Shown here one piece after another: positions 47,005 through 57,764 of a stretch of DNA of 64,000 bases; position 1 is the stretch's first letter, and the number at the start of each line of letters is the position of its first letter. The stretch is from Helicocarpus griseus UAMH5409 (lineage: Eukaryota; Ascomycota; Eurotiomycetes; Onygenales; Ajellomycetaceae), in contig PDNB01000026.1 of the NCBI GenBank assembly GCA_002573585.1, positions 62,001 to 126,000 on the forward strand. The letters run 5' to 3'. A program made the translations under genes and the position numbers. The notes beneath the pieces are model-generated. The model was not told the DNA's origin and made no database searches. It saw nothing but the letters and a program-made list of their open reading frames with translations.

Positions 47005-49529
47005 CGCTCGAAGTCAGGAGGCTATCTGGGTCCTCAGCTGGTTGATCCTTCGTCAGGTCTTGCTCGCGAGCTTAGACTTCCCGCGCCAACATGGGTTGAC
47101 ATTGTGGAGGATAAGAAGAGTCCCATATGTGTGCCACCTTGTCCATGCAAGGAGTGCGAAAAGAGCTTTTTATCAGTCGCCGGCCAGTGGAGGTATATCT
47201 CCCTTCGATACCGCAAGAGGCTTTCAGATGACAGAGCTAGACAAATAATAGAAGGGTATGTGCAAGACATAAAGAAGCAAAAGCAGTACTTGCTTGATCG
47301 ACTCGATTCTCACGGTGACACAATCATGCGCAGATGGAACAAGAAGAGATGGGAGAAACGGAGGTCTATGTTAAAAGCAGTTGTTCCCGATCTTTGCCAG
47401 CGTCGATGGCCTCTCCCATACTACCGTTACAATCATTTCAATCAACCAAACGCCGTTCAAACCTTGTCCACGGTACAGCAGGATCAGTTGTTGTTACCTT
47501 GGCTAAATGTGGAAGTGCTTGTGAAAAACGCAGCCGTACTTTGCGCTCTACTCCACTACAGATCTGCGTACATCCCTCAAGAATGGGTAGCATTTGATGA
47601 AAAGCAGCTGGACCTCAGTTGGGCATACGGTTACTTTTCTGTCGACTTTTCTGAGAAATGCATTGTCATGCATGGACCGGATTATGGCAAGCTGGTTGAC
47701 TGACAAGCCGATCAAGCTCATAGAGCAGACATCATTGGGTTCCCGAAAGCTAGCCTTATTTTTAGAGAACAGGCATACCTCTAAGTATGCTTTGCCAAAT
47801 CGTCGACGGAATTCTCGAAGGCGTTGACATGGAGAAGCCAACCTCATCTGAACAGTGGAAACAAACGATTCGATCTGGTTTCAAGCATACCAGTGAACTG
47901 GAGCTATGGTCATCTTTTGCAAATCAGCAGTTCTGTGCACCAGCGGCTTTTTCTGTCGACAGCCTTATTTCTATAGCTCAGACCAGACTGAATGCTGCAC
48001 AAGACCATTTATGGAGTTTGCAGAGAGATCCCGCTTATATGCGGCGACACCTTAAATTACTTCGCCAAGGTGCACTTTCCAGGCTTCAATGGACTTGGAG
48101 ACGGCAGTTGTTATAACGCGTTTGTGACCACACAGCTGGCCGAAGAGATCTCGAACTGTTGGCAATGGTCTTGGATAAGGGATGAATGCCAACATGTCAA
48201 AAAAATTCATGGCCGTTTTCAAAACGCTATTCGGCAAGGCCAAGCCCTTCCTGTCGAATATGACAAAGCTATTGGTGCCCTTGAGCTTCTTCTCATGCAA
48301 GTTGTGGTCGCCCGCGCCAAAGATTTCAACAGAATAGTCCACCAGCGTCCTGGATTTTCCAGTAATTGGACTGTTGAAGCACGTCTTGTCGATGGATAGG
48401 AGAAAATTGCTACTGAACGCAAGTCCTGCGCATCAATATCAGAAGATTTCTGGGAACAAGACCCTCTGGAGTGGTGTCTTTTGCAGATACTGGAAAAGCC
48501 AGGAAAGGGCAATTTTGAACATGGGTTCTTATTTTCATTCCTCGACGAGCACCTCGCTAGAAGCAGCTCGAAAGAAAGGGCGCGCCTTGATGAACTTTTG
48601 TACAAAGATTATCCCATCTAGCAGCTTGTCATGAGATGTTGGTTGCCGTCTGTTTACATAGGCCGCGTTATAAGCCTAGAACCCTTTCCGACGTACGGAA
48701 ATCTGCAAATACGCCTTATTGGAAAGAAAGAGGGGAGTTTGGGGGAGCCAAGTTGTTGCCGGACTTCACTCGTATGGGAACAGCGCTCATTCGGGATTTC
48801 TATGAAGCGCCCCCGCCAGGGTCCCAGAAGAACCCTGACTGGCTAAACCGCTCCCGAAATACTCGTAGAGCCCTCGAGATTTTCTGGAGAGACCTTGAGA
48901 TACTTTGCAAAGCAAAGCTCAAAACCACAAAGTTCAATAAAAGCGAGGTTGCTAAGCTTTTGGGAGTCATCTCATATGATTCCCTCAAGAAGTATAACGA
49001 CTCTGTTCTCACGGGGGAAGAAATGGTTGTCGCCAATATCCATAAAGTGCATCCAGTAGCAGAAGTTACTGTGCAAGAGACATGGAGTATCAGCATAGCA
49101 AAGGATAAGCCACCTCATCCCAAAATAAAAACGAAAACTCGACCGGTAGAGATCCCTCCCAGTATGGAAGATGTCGATCGTGCGGCATCCAACCCAAGAA
49201 ATGGCGATGACGAGCACTTCGAGCATCCCAAAAGATATGTGACGAGACGCGCATACAACATGTTGGAGCTGATCTTTCCGGACAACGCAGAAGAGTCGTG
49301 CAAAGGTATCAATTGGGACGACTTTGTCCACGCAATGTCAGATTTAGGCTTCAAGGCCATGAATGGGGGAGGCTCCGCTGTGGTGTTTGAAAACAATGAC
49401 AAGATCATCTTCCACAAGCCACATCCGTCTTCTAATATTGATCCCGTCATGCTGCACTCCATGGGGAAGAGAATGGCTAAATGGTTTGGTCGGGGAAGGG
49501 AGGTATTCGCTCTCAAGTCGCATCACTAG
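47005..49529 (+). pseudogene. Decayed member of a large fungal family (ipa-protein-like), C-terminus still open
   Basis: Successive frames give one colinear protein. GYLGPQLVDPSSGLARELRL to HGPDYGKLVD ends at a TGA at 47701-47703; the same frame continues as QADQAHRADIIGFPKASLIF until a TAA near 47782. A second frame continues as IVDGILEGVDMEKPTSSEQW to DPAYMRRHLKLLRQG. A third frame, from about 48110, has TTQLAEEISNCWQWSWIRDE, a TAG at 48397-48399 and LDEHLARSSSKERARLDELL, then a TAG near 48619. The last frame, 48636-49529, is open for 297 codons, with LLPDFTRMGTALIRDF and, at its end, GFKAMNGGGSAVVFENND with KIIFHKPHP. At least three frameshifts and three stops break it. The order and motifs resemble proteins labelled ipa protein in Eurotiales (name from memory). 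The last 60 residues resemble a HicA-like fold by pattern only. Confidence 0.7.
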
Positions 49530-50432
49530 ACCCTTTCTACACTTCATTTAAAGAAAGCCGCCTCTCAGTTAGCATAGAAGCTTCGTTGATTGCGTCAGTG
49601 TTTTATTGATCCTCTTGGTGTACAATTGATCTCGTGTGCCGTTGCATTGGTTGTTTTTGAGAGCTCATCTGGGAGGTTGAGGCGTTGGATACGGGGCAGT
49701 ATCAGAGGAAGTCTCGGGTCGTCATACACTTTGAGGTAACTCATTCTGCAGGAACAAGTGCTCGCATAGCAGACTGCTATCTCGCCTTAGAAGAACTTGA
49801 ACATTCCTTTGTATTCTTGGATGGCAGATGAATTTGAAACTGTTGTAACATGTTTTCCCTTGAGCCCTGAATGACGTGCATTTGGCCATGCGACTGCATC
49901 AGTCAACTAATCAATTATCCAACATCAACCATACTCCGCCACGCCAAGTTCCCTCCCATCATCCTGACTCCATCATTATTCAGGATTGATCAATGTTGCA
50001 TAACTGATCATAACTGACAGCTGCTACAGATCTTTCAAAGGCCCTTGGTGCCAGCTTACCGCGGACACTAGGCCTAGTTGCCGAAGTTTCCGCCATCCGA
50101 CATCCGAGCCCCTCCCTCGCCTGCGAATGATGAGTGTCCAAGTTGCATATCAAGCCAATATGGGCGCACAAAGAGACGCTGTCGTAAGGATGAATGTCAC
50201 AGATTCCCCGTATTTTCCAGAGTTGCTATTTTAGCCTTGGGTAGGTTGGCTGAGACCGAGGTTTGTGAAGCTAGTGGGGTCACAGGGTTGTGAATCAAGA
50301 TATTTTTGACCTTCTATTGAAGACCGTATAAAAATATAAAAATATAACTAACCGCGATCATGCTTACATCTTCTTTTTCTTGTTAGACTTTCTTATCAAT
50401 GAGAAAATTCGTTGCATAGCTAACGGTACAAT
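49530..50432. other. Intergenic region before the DUF2236 gene
   Basis: About 0.9 kb without a supported gene. An open frame at 50078-50293 has a Cys cluster (CPSCISSQYG) but no zinc-cluster spacing. Promoter of the DUF2236 gene expected at the right end. Confidence 0.5.
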
Positions 50433-51585
50433 ATGTATATCCAGACGCTTGTGACGGACCCGAGCCATGTGCTCAAACTCATCTCTAAAATCGGGCTCTG
50501 GACAGTCGGCGGGTACATCGGGGTCCTCTTCGTTTCTCCTTTTGTCGCAGGTCAGTGTCTTCTCTTCAAAAAAGAGTGAGCAAATAACTAACATCTCTCT
50601 TGCAGCCGGCCTTGTCCAAGTTGCCTACCTGGCGACCGGGACACGCCCTGGAGGCACCCCCGTAACCCCTATGAGAGAAGTGCCTCCGTTGAACTCAGAG
50701 CGAGACCGTGAAGAGATCATTAAACGCAAGCTGGACACCAACCTGCCACTTCTCAAGAAAGTAGCCCAGGAGTCTGTTTCTTACACAAGCGGACTGACGG
50801 CCGTGCTACTCCAAATCGCCCACCCTGGCGTTGGAAAGGGGGTCGGCAGGCACAGCAACTTCAGTACCCGTCTTCTCGAGCGGACCCAGAACACCGCCAT
50901 CTTCATCAATGTCATGGTCTTTGGTACTGAAGCCGAAAAGACTGCCTTCCGCAACTTCGTCACCCTCGCACATCAGCATGTCAACGGCAAGCGGTCCGGT
51001 CAGCCCTACGACGCCATGGATCCCCAGCTGCAGCTGTGGGTTGCCGCAACCATGTACAAGACCATGCTCGAAAAGTACGAGACCGTCTTCCACCCTCTCT
51101 CCGAGGCCGAGCGGGACCAAGTGTACCAAGAGTTCTCAACCTTTGGCACCGTGCTTCAAGTCCCACTGTCCCTGTGGCCAGAGAACCGTGAGGCATTCGA
51201 TAAATACTGGGACAAAGAGCTCGTCAGCCTCCGGGTCCCCACCGAAGCCGTACGTGTCGCTCAGGACCTCTTCTATCCCAGATACAGCAAGCTTCCAAGC
51301 GTCCTCGCCCCTATCCTATTCTTCAGACGACCGATGGACATGGCGATGGCCACGGAGGAGCTGCCTGAGCACGTTCGCCACGACTTTGGACTCAAGAGCA
51401 CATTTTGGACAAGAACTCGCTACGAAGCACTCATGGCATTCTATAAATTGACTTACAAGGTATACCCGGAATCTGTCAGGACATGGCAGAGGGATTATTA
51501 CCTGTGGATGATGAGGCAGAGGTTCGCGAAGAAGGGCATGACGCGCAATGGAAAGCCTATTTCGTTTGAATCTCTGGAAGCCTGA
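50433..51585 (+). CDS. DUF2236 (MpaB/Lcp-like) oxygenase, membrane-anchored
   Basis: Exons 50433-50550 and 50606-51585 (intron 55 bases) encode 365 residues. The start MYIQTLVTDPSHVLKLISKI leads into a hydrophobic segment WTVGGYIGVLFVSPFVAAGL that spans the intron and looks like a membrane anchor. The body is the DUF2236 domain: TAVLLQIAHPGVGKGVGRHS (with the conserved His-Pro-x-V-x-x-G-V and following His), NFSTRLLERTQNT, FGTEAEKTAFRNFVTLAHQH, LQLWVAATMYKTMLEKYETV, and YQEFSTFGTVLQVPLSLWPE. The family includes MpaB', an ER-bound oxygenase that cleaves a terpenoid side chain in Penicillium, and the bacterial heme latex-clearing protein. Those links give the function class; the actual substrate is unknown. 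Codon usage is markedly C-rich at third positions compared with its pseudogene neighbours, which suggests strong expression or a different history. Confidence 0.85.
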
Positions 51586-52291
51586 GCTCGAGGTGTCGAG
51601 ATAGTTGAATTTCCTGATTCTGCAGCTGCTTTTTGAAGGATTTACGACGTAAAGTGTGCATAATGTTGTTGTTCCTGGGGAAGAGAGAACGTGACACCTT
51701 TCGCCCCTCCGTCGCCGCCCCCGCCCTTCCACCCGCTTCCCAAAATGAATACACCTCCCGTCCAGGATAATATCAAGGACTCCCCATTTTTAATGTTGGA
51801 ATTCAGTCCATGCCATTGATTTGTTTTCTATATAGAAGTTAGGAAAGTTGGGGTGGGGATTATGTGCGGGCCCAAACAGAACTCAAGTTCCCAACAAGAG
51901 GCAAGAGGAGAATGGCAAACCTCATCACCTCGCTTCGCGCCACGTATAGATAGATACCCTAGGTAGAATATTAAATAAACAATCATCTTATGTGTTTTAA
52001 GTTTTATGAAAAGTTGGCTGAGGAGTTTCAACAATAATGCCAGAGGCGATCGTAAAATCAAGATGGAGTAAATAGAAGATGATAATGAAAATAAAAGAAT
52101 TCCAACGCCAAGCTATCTAGTACACCGTTGATCCATAACCATCAATAAACACAAGTAGAACAAGAAGGGATATTTTTATATACCAGACACATAACCACAC
52201 CTGCTTCCACCACGGTTTAAATAGGAAGATCAACCCAGGCACCCCCTAGACACACACAAAGGGACCAAACATAACCTGCGGTTTCTCCCCC
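51586..52291. other. Convergent intergenic region
   Basis: About 700 bases hold the 3' sides of the DUF2236 gene (+) and HAS1 (-). Nothing else recognised. Confidence 0.55.
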
Positions 52292-54372
52292 TTACTCCTC
52301 CTCTCTCCGCTTAAACTTGGGCGCATGCTTGGGCTGGCTCCCATAGTTTCTGCGGCCCTGCTGCTTCTTATCGCGACCCATGCTGGCCGCCAGCGTGATA
52401 TCCACGCGCGGCGGGGTGGGGAAACCAAAGCCCTTGGCAACCTTGACTAGATCGAGCTTGTGCACGTCAAAGACGGAGCGGAGCGAGTGCGAAGCGTATG
52501 CTTGCAGGTAGGATCTGTAGCCGTCTTTGGCGGACTGTTTGGGAATGTGGTTAGTTGAAAGAGGTTGCTTGGTATATAACCTAAAAGAGGAAGAATAGAG
52601 TGCGTACCTTATTCAAGTAATAATTTTGTCCAATGAGTTTCTCCAGCTGGGACTGGACGTTGACAATCTTCTTGGCGGGGAAGTCGAACTCGACGACAGG
52701 GACGCGGGCCTCCTTGAGGTGCTTGAGGAAGCCCACTTCGGACGGTTGCAGGAACATCAGACTGCGGCCTTTGCCGTTGGCACCACGGGCTGTTCGGCCG
52801 ACCCGGTGAATGTAGTCTCTTGGGTCGTCAGGGGGGTCGAATTGGACGATCCAGTCGACGGCGGGAATCTGTTAGGTGAAATTATGTTAGAATTACTGTC
52901 CCCCTTTCGCAATTGTTAGGGGAGGTGATAACTCACATCTAAGCCTCTAGCAGCAACATCTGTGCAGATAAGAGTGCCCTGTGTCGCATTGCAAAATTCG
53001 AAAAACGTATTCGTGCGCTTCTGCTGCTTTTGCTTGCCATGCAGGTCGAGAACGGGGAGGTCGATGTAGTTTAGCAGTTCGGCGTGGTACTTGACGCAGT
53101 TACAGCTGGAAAAGAACACGATAATCTTCTTCTTCAAGTTCCGCTTCAGGAACGAAAAGAGCAGTAAGAAACGTTTGTCAGAGTCACAAATTACGTAGCC
53201 CTGCTCTAGACCCTCGACTGTGCTGTGCTCCTTGCGGTGGTCGACGTTGATATACAACGGTCCGGGCCGCAGGGAGATGCGCGCAAGATCTTCGACTTTG
53301 GTAGTTTGTGTAGCGGAGAAAAGCATTGTTTGTCTGTCTTCGGATGGCAGGATCTTGACGATCTGGCGCATTTCGTCTTCGAAACCGACTTCCAGAATTC
53401 TGTCCGCCTCGTCGATTACGAGTGCCTTAAGGTTCTTGAAAATAAATCCTTGAGTGTTTTGCAGATGATCAAGCAGGCGTCCTGGGGTCGCAATAAGTAG
53501 ATTGACACCCTTCGCAAGTTTCTCCGCTTCAGCCCTTCGGTTGGCGCCTCCAATAACGATGCCGAATGTCTGTGAGTGGTGAGCCATAAGTTCTCGCGCA
53601 ACACCGAATATTTGCAGCGCAAGCTCTCGAGTTGGGGAAACGACGATGACACCAGTTCCTGCTCAAATCCATTAGCCAACAAGCCCAAAAAAAATCGCTA
53701 TCCTCTAGACTGAGGAGCACGGGAGACAATACCATTGCGAGGCTTGAATCTTAAAGCACTCATCATCTCCACCGCGGGTATCAAAAACGACAACGTCTTT
53801 CCCGAACCGGTCTTCGCAGCACCCAAAACATCCCTTCCCGCTAACAATGGCGGTATACCCCTCCGTTGAATCTCCGTCATAGTCTCAAATTTCATGTCCG
53901 CAATCGCCTTCATCGTCTTGTCCGACAAATTCAACTCGGAGAATTTCTGCGGCTCCGCTTCGGTCTGCGGCAGAGAAACGGCGTTCAACGAAGGTAGTTC
54001 TGGCTGGTTATCCCCATTCGTTTGTCCGTCCGCTTCTTCGCCCTTCTCAGCTTCTTGGTCTTCCTCTCCCTCGGAATTCTTTGATGGCTCGTCCTCCTCG
54101 ACCTCAGCATCTGATTCCTCACCCCCCTTAACTACCTCGTCAACGTCCTCCTTCTCGGCGCCATTGCTCACAGTAGAATGCTTAGTCTTGCGCTTCTTCT
54201 TCTTCTTCAACTCCTTCGACTCTGCGGCGGCGGCGGGGGAGGAGGAAGCAGCGCTGGGCGCAGCGGTATCCAGAGAGGTTGTTGCGGGCTTGTCTCGTTT
54301 CTCGCCGGAGCTGGCATGCTTTCTCTTCCGTTTCTTCGAAATATCCTTTGATGTCTCCATAGCTACAGGCAT
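52292..54372 (-). CDS. has1: ATP-dependent DEAD-box RNA helicase HAS1
   Basis: Four exons, 53733-54372, 52937-53658, 52608-52868 and 52292-52534, encode 621 residues; introns are 74, 68 and 73 bases. HAS1 is a nucleolar helicase for both the small and large ribosomal subunits. The order of motifs is complete: Q motif FSELNLSDKTMKAIADM with TEIQ (Gln169), motif I AAKTGSGKT (Lys192), Ia PTRELALQ, Ib TPGRLLDHL, II DEAD (296-299), III SAT (328-330), V TDVAARGLD and VI HRVGRTARG. HAS1-specific signs are the long Lys-rich and acidic N-terminal tail, EGLEQGYVICDSDKRFLLLF and FDVHKLDLVKVAKGFGFPTP, which is the usual HAS1 C-terminal block. The ATG at 54372 is followed four codons later by another (54360). 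Conservation is high throughout. Confidence 0.96.
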
Positions 54373-57300
54373 TTTTGTTTTGCTTCTGTCACCTGCTGCT
54401 CTTTTGTCGTTGTTTTGGAGAGATTTTTCCCTGGCAGTAATTTTTCGCTTAGTGATAGCTTGGGGGTTTGCAAAAAAAGAAAAAGTTTTGGGACGCTTTG
54501 GTCACGTGGTGATAATGAGCGGTGGAAGGTTTGTTATCGAAACTTAGGTGGGAATGGACTCACTGGACGACATGCATTATGCTTTTAGCATTAGAGGGAT
54601 ATGACATAGCTCTACTTGGTTTTTTAACCAGCCTGATTAAGCAATGCTTTTCCAACCTGGCAACGCGATCATGGAACTGTGGGGGACTAAAGCTACAAAG
54701 ATAGAGGACGAAGACACACCCCATGATTCTACGGGTGAAGATATCAGCGTCTCCCCAAGTACAGTGAGAGCCCTGCATTTCGATGAAATGATAGCCCACA
54801 GAGTTCCAAATCGCCCATGAAGTCTACTACTATGGAAGTCGGCCATTTCGCAAAGTCTTTCCACAGAAAACAACGTTCTATCTTCAAGGAACCAACTATC
54901 CCAACCCATATCGTCAGTTGCGTCAAATGCTGGCCTGCTGCCTGCTAGATGGCACTGAGCGGTGTTCATCAAAATTCAGTGACCACTATTGGGCCAGTTC
55001 AGGACAGTCCATATTTCAATGGGCAGCGTGGATGATAGCCGCCGTTCTAACAATTGCAGCATAGCTCAACCAATTTTCTACATCGGGTCCACCAGATCAG
55101 ACAGCCAATTGTAAGAGCTGTACCGATGGAGGACTCTTCAATATCTCTCGAATTTGGCCAGAAGCGCTTGCAGGATCAGGCCCTGGTCGTCTGGTCCATC
55201 CCCCTGATCTCCTTCTGGTGCTGACATGCACAGTAGCAGGACGAAAGCTTCCGAGACACTCCACGCACGAATACATGCAAGTGCTCGAATGGCCCAGAGC
55301 ACCAACAGCTGTAACAAGGAGACGTTAAATAATACCGCAGTACAGCCCATGAAAACCCATGTTGGCGCAATGGTTCGGTCCGCGGCCAAAGGAAACTACA
55401 GATAGTACGGAGTAGTGCGTCCTCAAAGGCTCAAGCCGCTGCGGGGTCAATAATATGAAAAGGGGTTGATATGAAGATATTCAAAACGTTCCGGCTGACG
55501 ATGCGCAAGAAGTAAGCAATGCACAGAGATTTGGCGTCCAGTCTTCTGTGGCAGATTCTGGAACACGCATAAAACACGGTTCCCTTTTGGCGCCGGTCTT
55601 CTATATGAAGACCTGACCAATCGTGACAGCGGGTCTAGTTCTTCGTGGTTAATTTCAATTTACGATTTTGAATTGCGGTCTCTATTCATTCTTTTCACTT
55701 TCGATCAATGCGCACCAAAGTCAAGATGTTTACAGCGGTTCAAGCATCAGCAGCAGTCGTAAGATTTGAGGGGCTTGGCTTGTGGTTTTGAAGATAAAAC
55801 GTCAGGGATCAACAACACCGGCGGCACGCCCGGGTGGTTGGAAGGCTAGAGCTCAGCTGGTCGGATTCGGAAGGGGATAAAAAGGTGATGATGAAAAAAA
55901 TATAACGGTACAAGACAGGACTGAGGAGGCTGTGCAGTCGCCTTAGCGGAATGTGGGGGGGCTGATTCCTTAAAACCTCTCGTCATATAGGCTCTCTGCC
56001 AATGATGATTGAGGACTGGTATGGGAGCTATGGGTCAGACCAAGAGATGTGGAATTGGCTGGCCATTCAAGACGGCTTTAGGGCAGGTCCATCGAGTTCT
56101 CCGCAACAGCGAAGATCGAGTCAAATTTTGAGAGAGATCTTGAAATAGAAACTGGTCTAACCGTGCTACGAGTCACGAGTAACAACAGTACGCAATATTA
56201 TTTTTTTATTAGGCGTGGTTATGTGCAACAAGAGAGGTAACGGGAAAGGAAGCGGAAGGGATTCAAGGGAAGGCTGGACCTCGTGCAGACTGAAAGAGAC
56301 GGATGGGAGAGGGCAGTGTGAGTGAGGTGGCGAGACGGTTCACATGGAAATTAAAATGAGCAAGATTCACACTTGCAATTCCTTAAAAAAAAGAGGGGGA
56401 TGACTTGTGTTGAAGTTGAACCAGCGCTACACTCAGGACGAAGGATTTTGTGCTGGGATTCGCTTCCTCGAAGGCAAGGAATAAATTGTTTATTTGCTTC
56501 AAGTGATATCTATTATTCTATGGATAATGAATGAATGAATTGTGCAGCAATATCAAAGTTCTTCGTGATGCCGCTGCTGCTGTTTCACTTGCCATGGCTG
56601 GGCGCGTATTGGCGTAATGGTATTGGTATATTTGGTGGTGTTGGCTGTTGCTTGGTGTATGTATTGTCACCCCGTGTAATAATGGCGGTACCTGCTGGGC
56701 CGCGTGTTCAGCGACAAAATGGCCGAGAGTGACATCAACAAGATGCGCTGATACGTGTATCCATGGCCTTGGTGTAAGTCCGTGTAATTTATGTAATGGG
56801 GGTGTCACGCACACTCCTTGGCGGACTCGCTTAGCGTGAGTTTCTTGGTATCTAATTGGCTAAAATGAATATTTTAGACCCACAGTAGCGCCTGATTGGG
56901 TAAGACAATACAGGGATGGGTGTGTTACCAGGCCAATTAGTACGGTACCATACCATACCGTACGGCGTAACATCACATCACCCTCTGGCTTCTGCTTATC
57001 CTCTTCCATCCATCCATCCATCCCCTTTCCTTTCCCTTTCTTCCATCATCATCGTCAACCTCACTCCTCTTCTCTTCTCCTCCCCTCCCCAAGTCGACTC
57101 CCCCCCCCTTTCGACAACCGCCATTCTGGAGTCCATATTTTCGGCTTGTTTATTTCCTTCTTCTTCTTCTTCTTCTTCTTCTTCTTCTTGTCTGACTCTG
57201 TTCTCTTCCACTCGCTAGGTTTCTTTTTCTGATTCTTCTTTGTGCCTGTCCCACTTTCCAACTTTTCGGAAGGGGGCTGCTACGATCGCTGCATCTCACA

Positions 57301-57764
57301 CGTAACTGCGCAGTCTGATATCAATCTCTGTCTCTCTGCCAGTCCACACTCCGCTCGCTCTTCCCGCTCTACGCTCTACAACTCCCCCCCGTCACTCTTT
57401 ATCGACTTATTATCTCCCTCTAAAGTCCTGTTACCTCGTCGACCGTCTCTGTGGTAGTGGTTCATTACTCTATCCGTCCATCAGTCACATCCGCCAAGGC
57501 CGAGCCTGGGATTGATTGATCCTGATACCACCACCACCACCAATACTTAAAACCAGACCAAGTCGACTTAATTTCTTCGTCCATCGATCCTGCCTTTAGC
57601 TTTGGGAACTTCCGCTGCTTCCGGGTTGGGGTTTAATAATCAAGGGGAAAAGGTGCTCTGGAGTACCTAATTCCTCTCTTATCAGAAGAACGTCGTCTCG
57701 GGGTTTTATATGCTTGATATCAACTAGACTCTTTCGTCTCCCCGACCGTCGTCCTTCTGCCATA
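54373..57764. other. Long intergenic region upstream of the Flc-like gene
   Basis: About 3.4 kb between the starts of HAS1 (-) and the Flc-like gene (+). Short overlapping frames without domains fill it. The right third, from about 56990, is strongly C/T-rich and probably the promoter and long leader of the membrane protein gene. A TACGGAGTA motif lies at 55406-55414 and a TTC microsatellite at 57158-57189. Confidence 0.55.
57158..57189. repeat. TTC trinucleotide microsatellite
   Basis: About ten uninterrupted TTC units inside the pyrimidine-rich leader of the Flc-like gene. On the minus strand it gives an artefactual poly-Glu/Lys frame. Confidence 0.9.

Noticed and set aside
56996..57261. 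Poly-Glu/Lys minus-strand frames
   Set aside because: They are produced by the TTC microsatellite and the pyrimidine-rich leader of the Flc-like gene.
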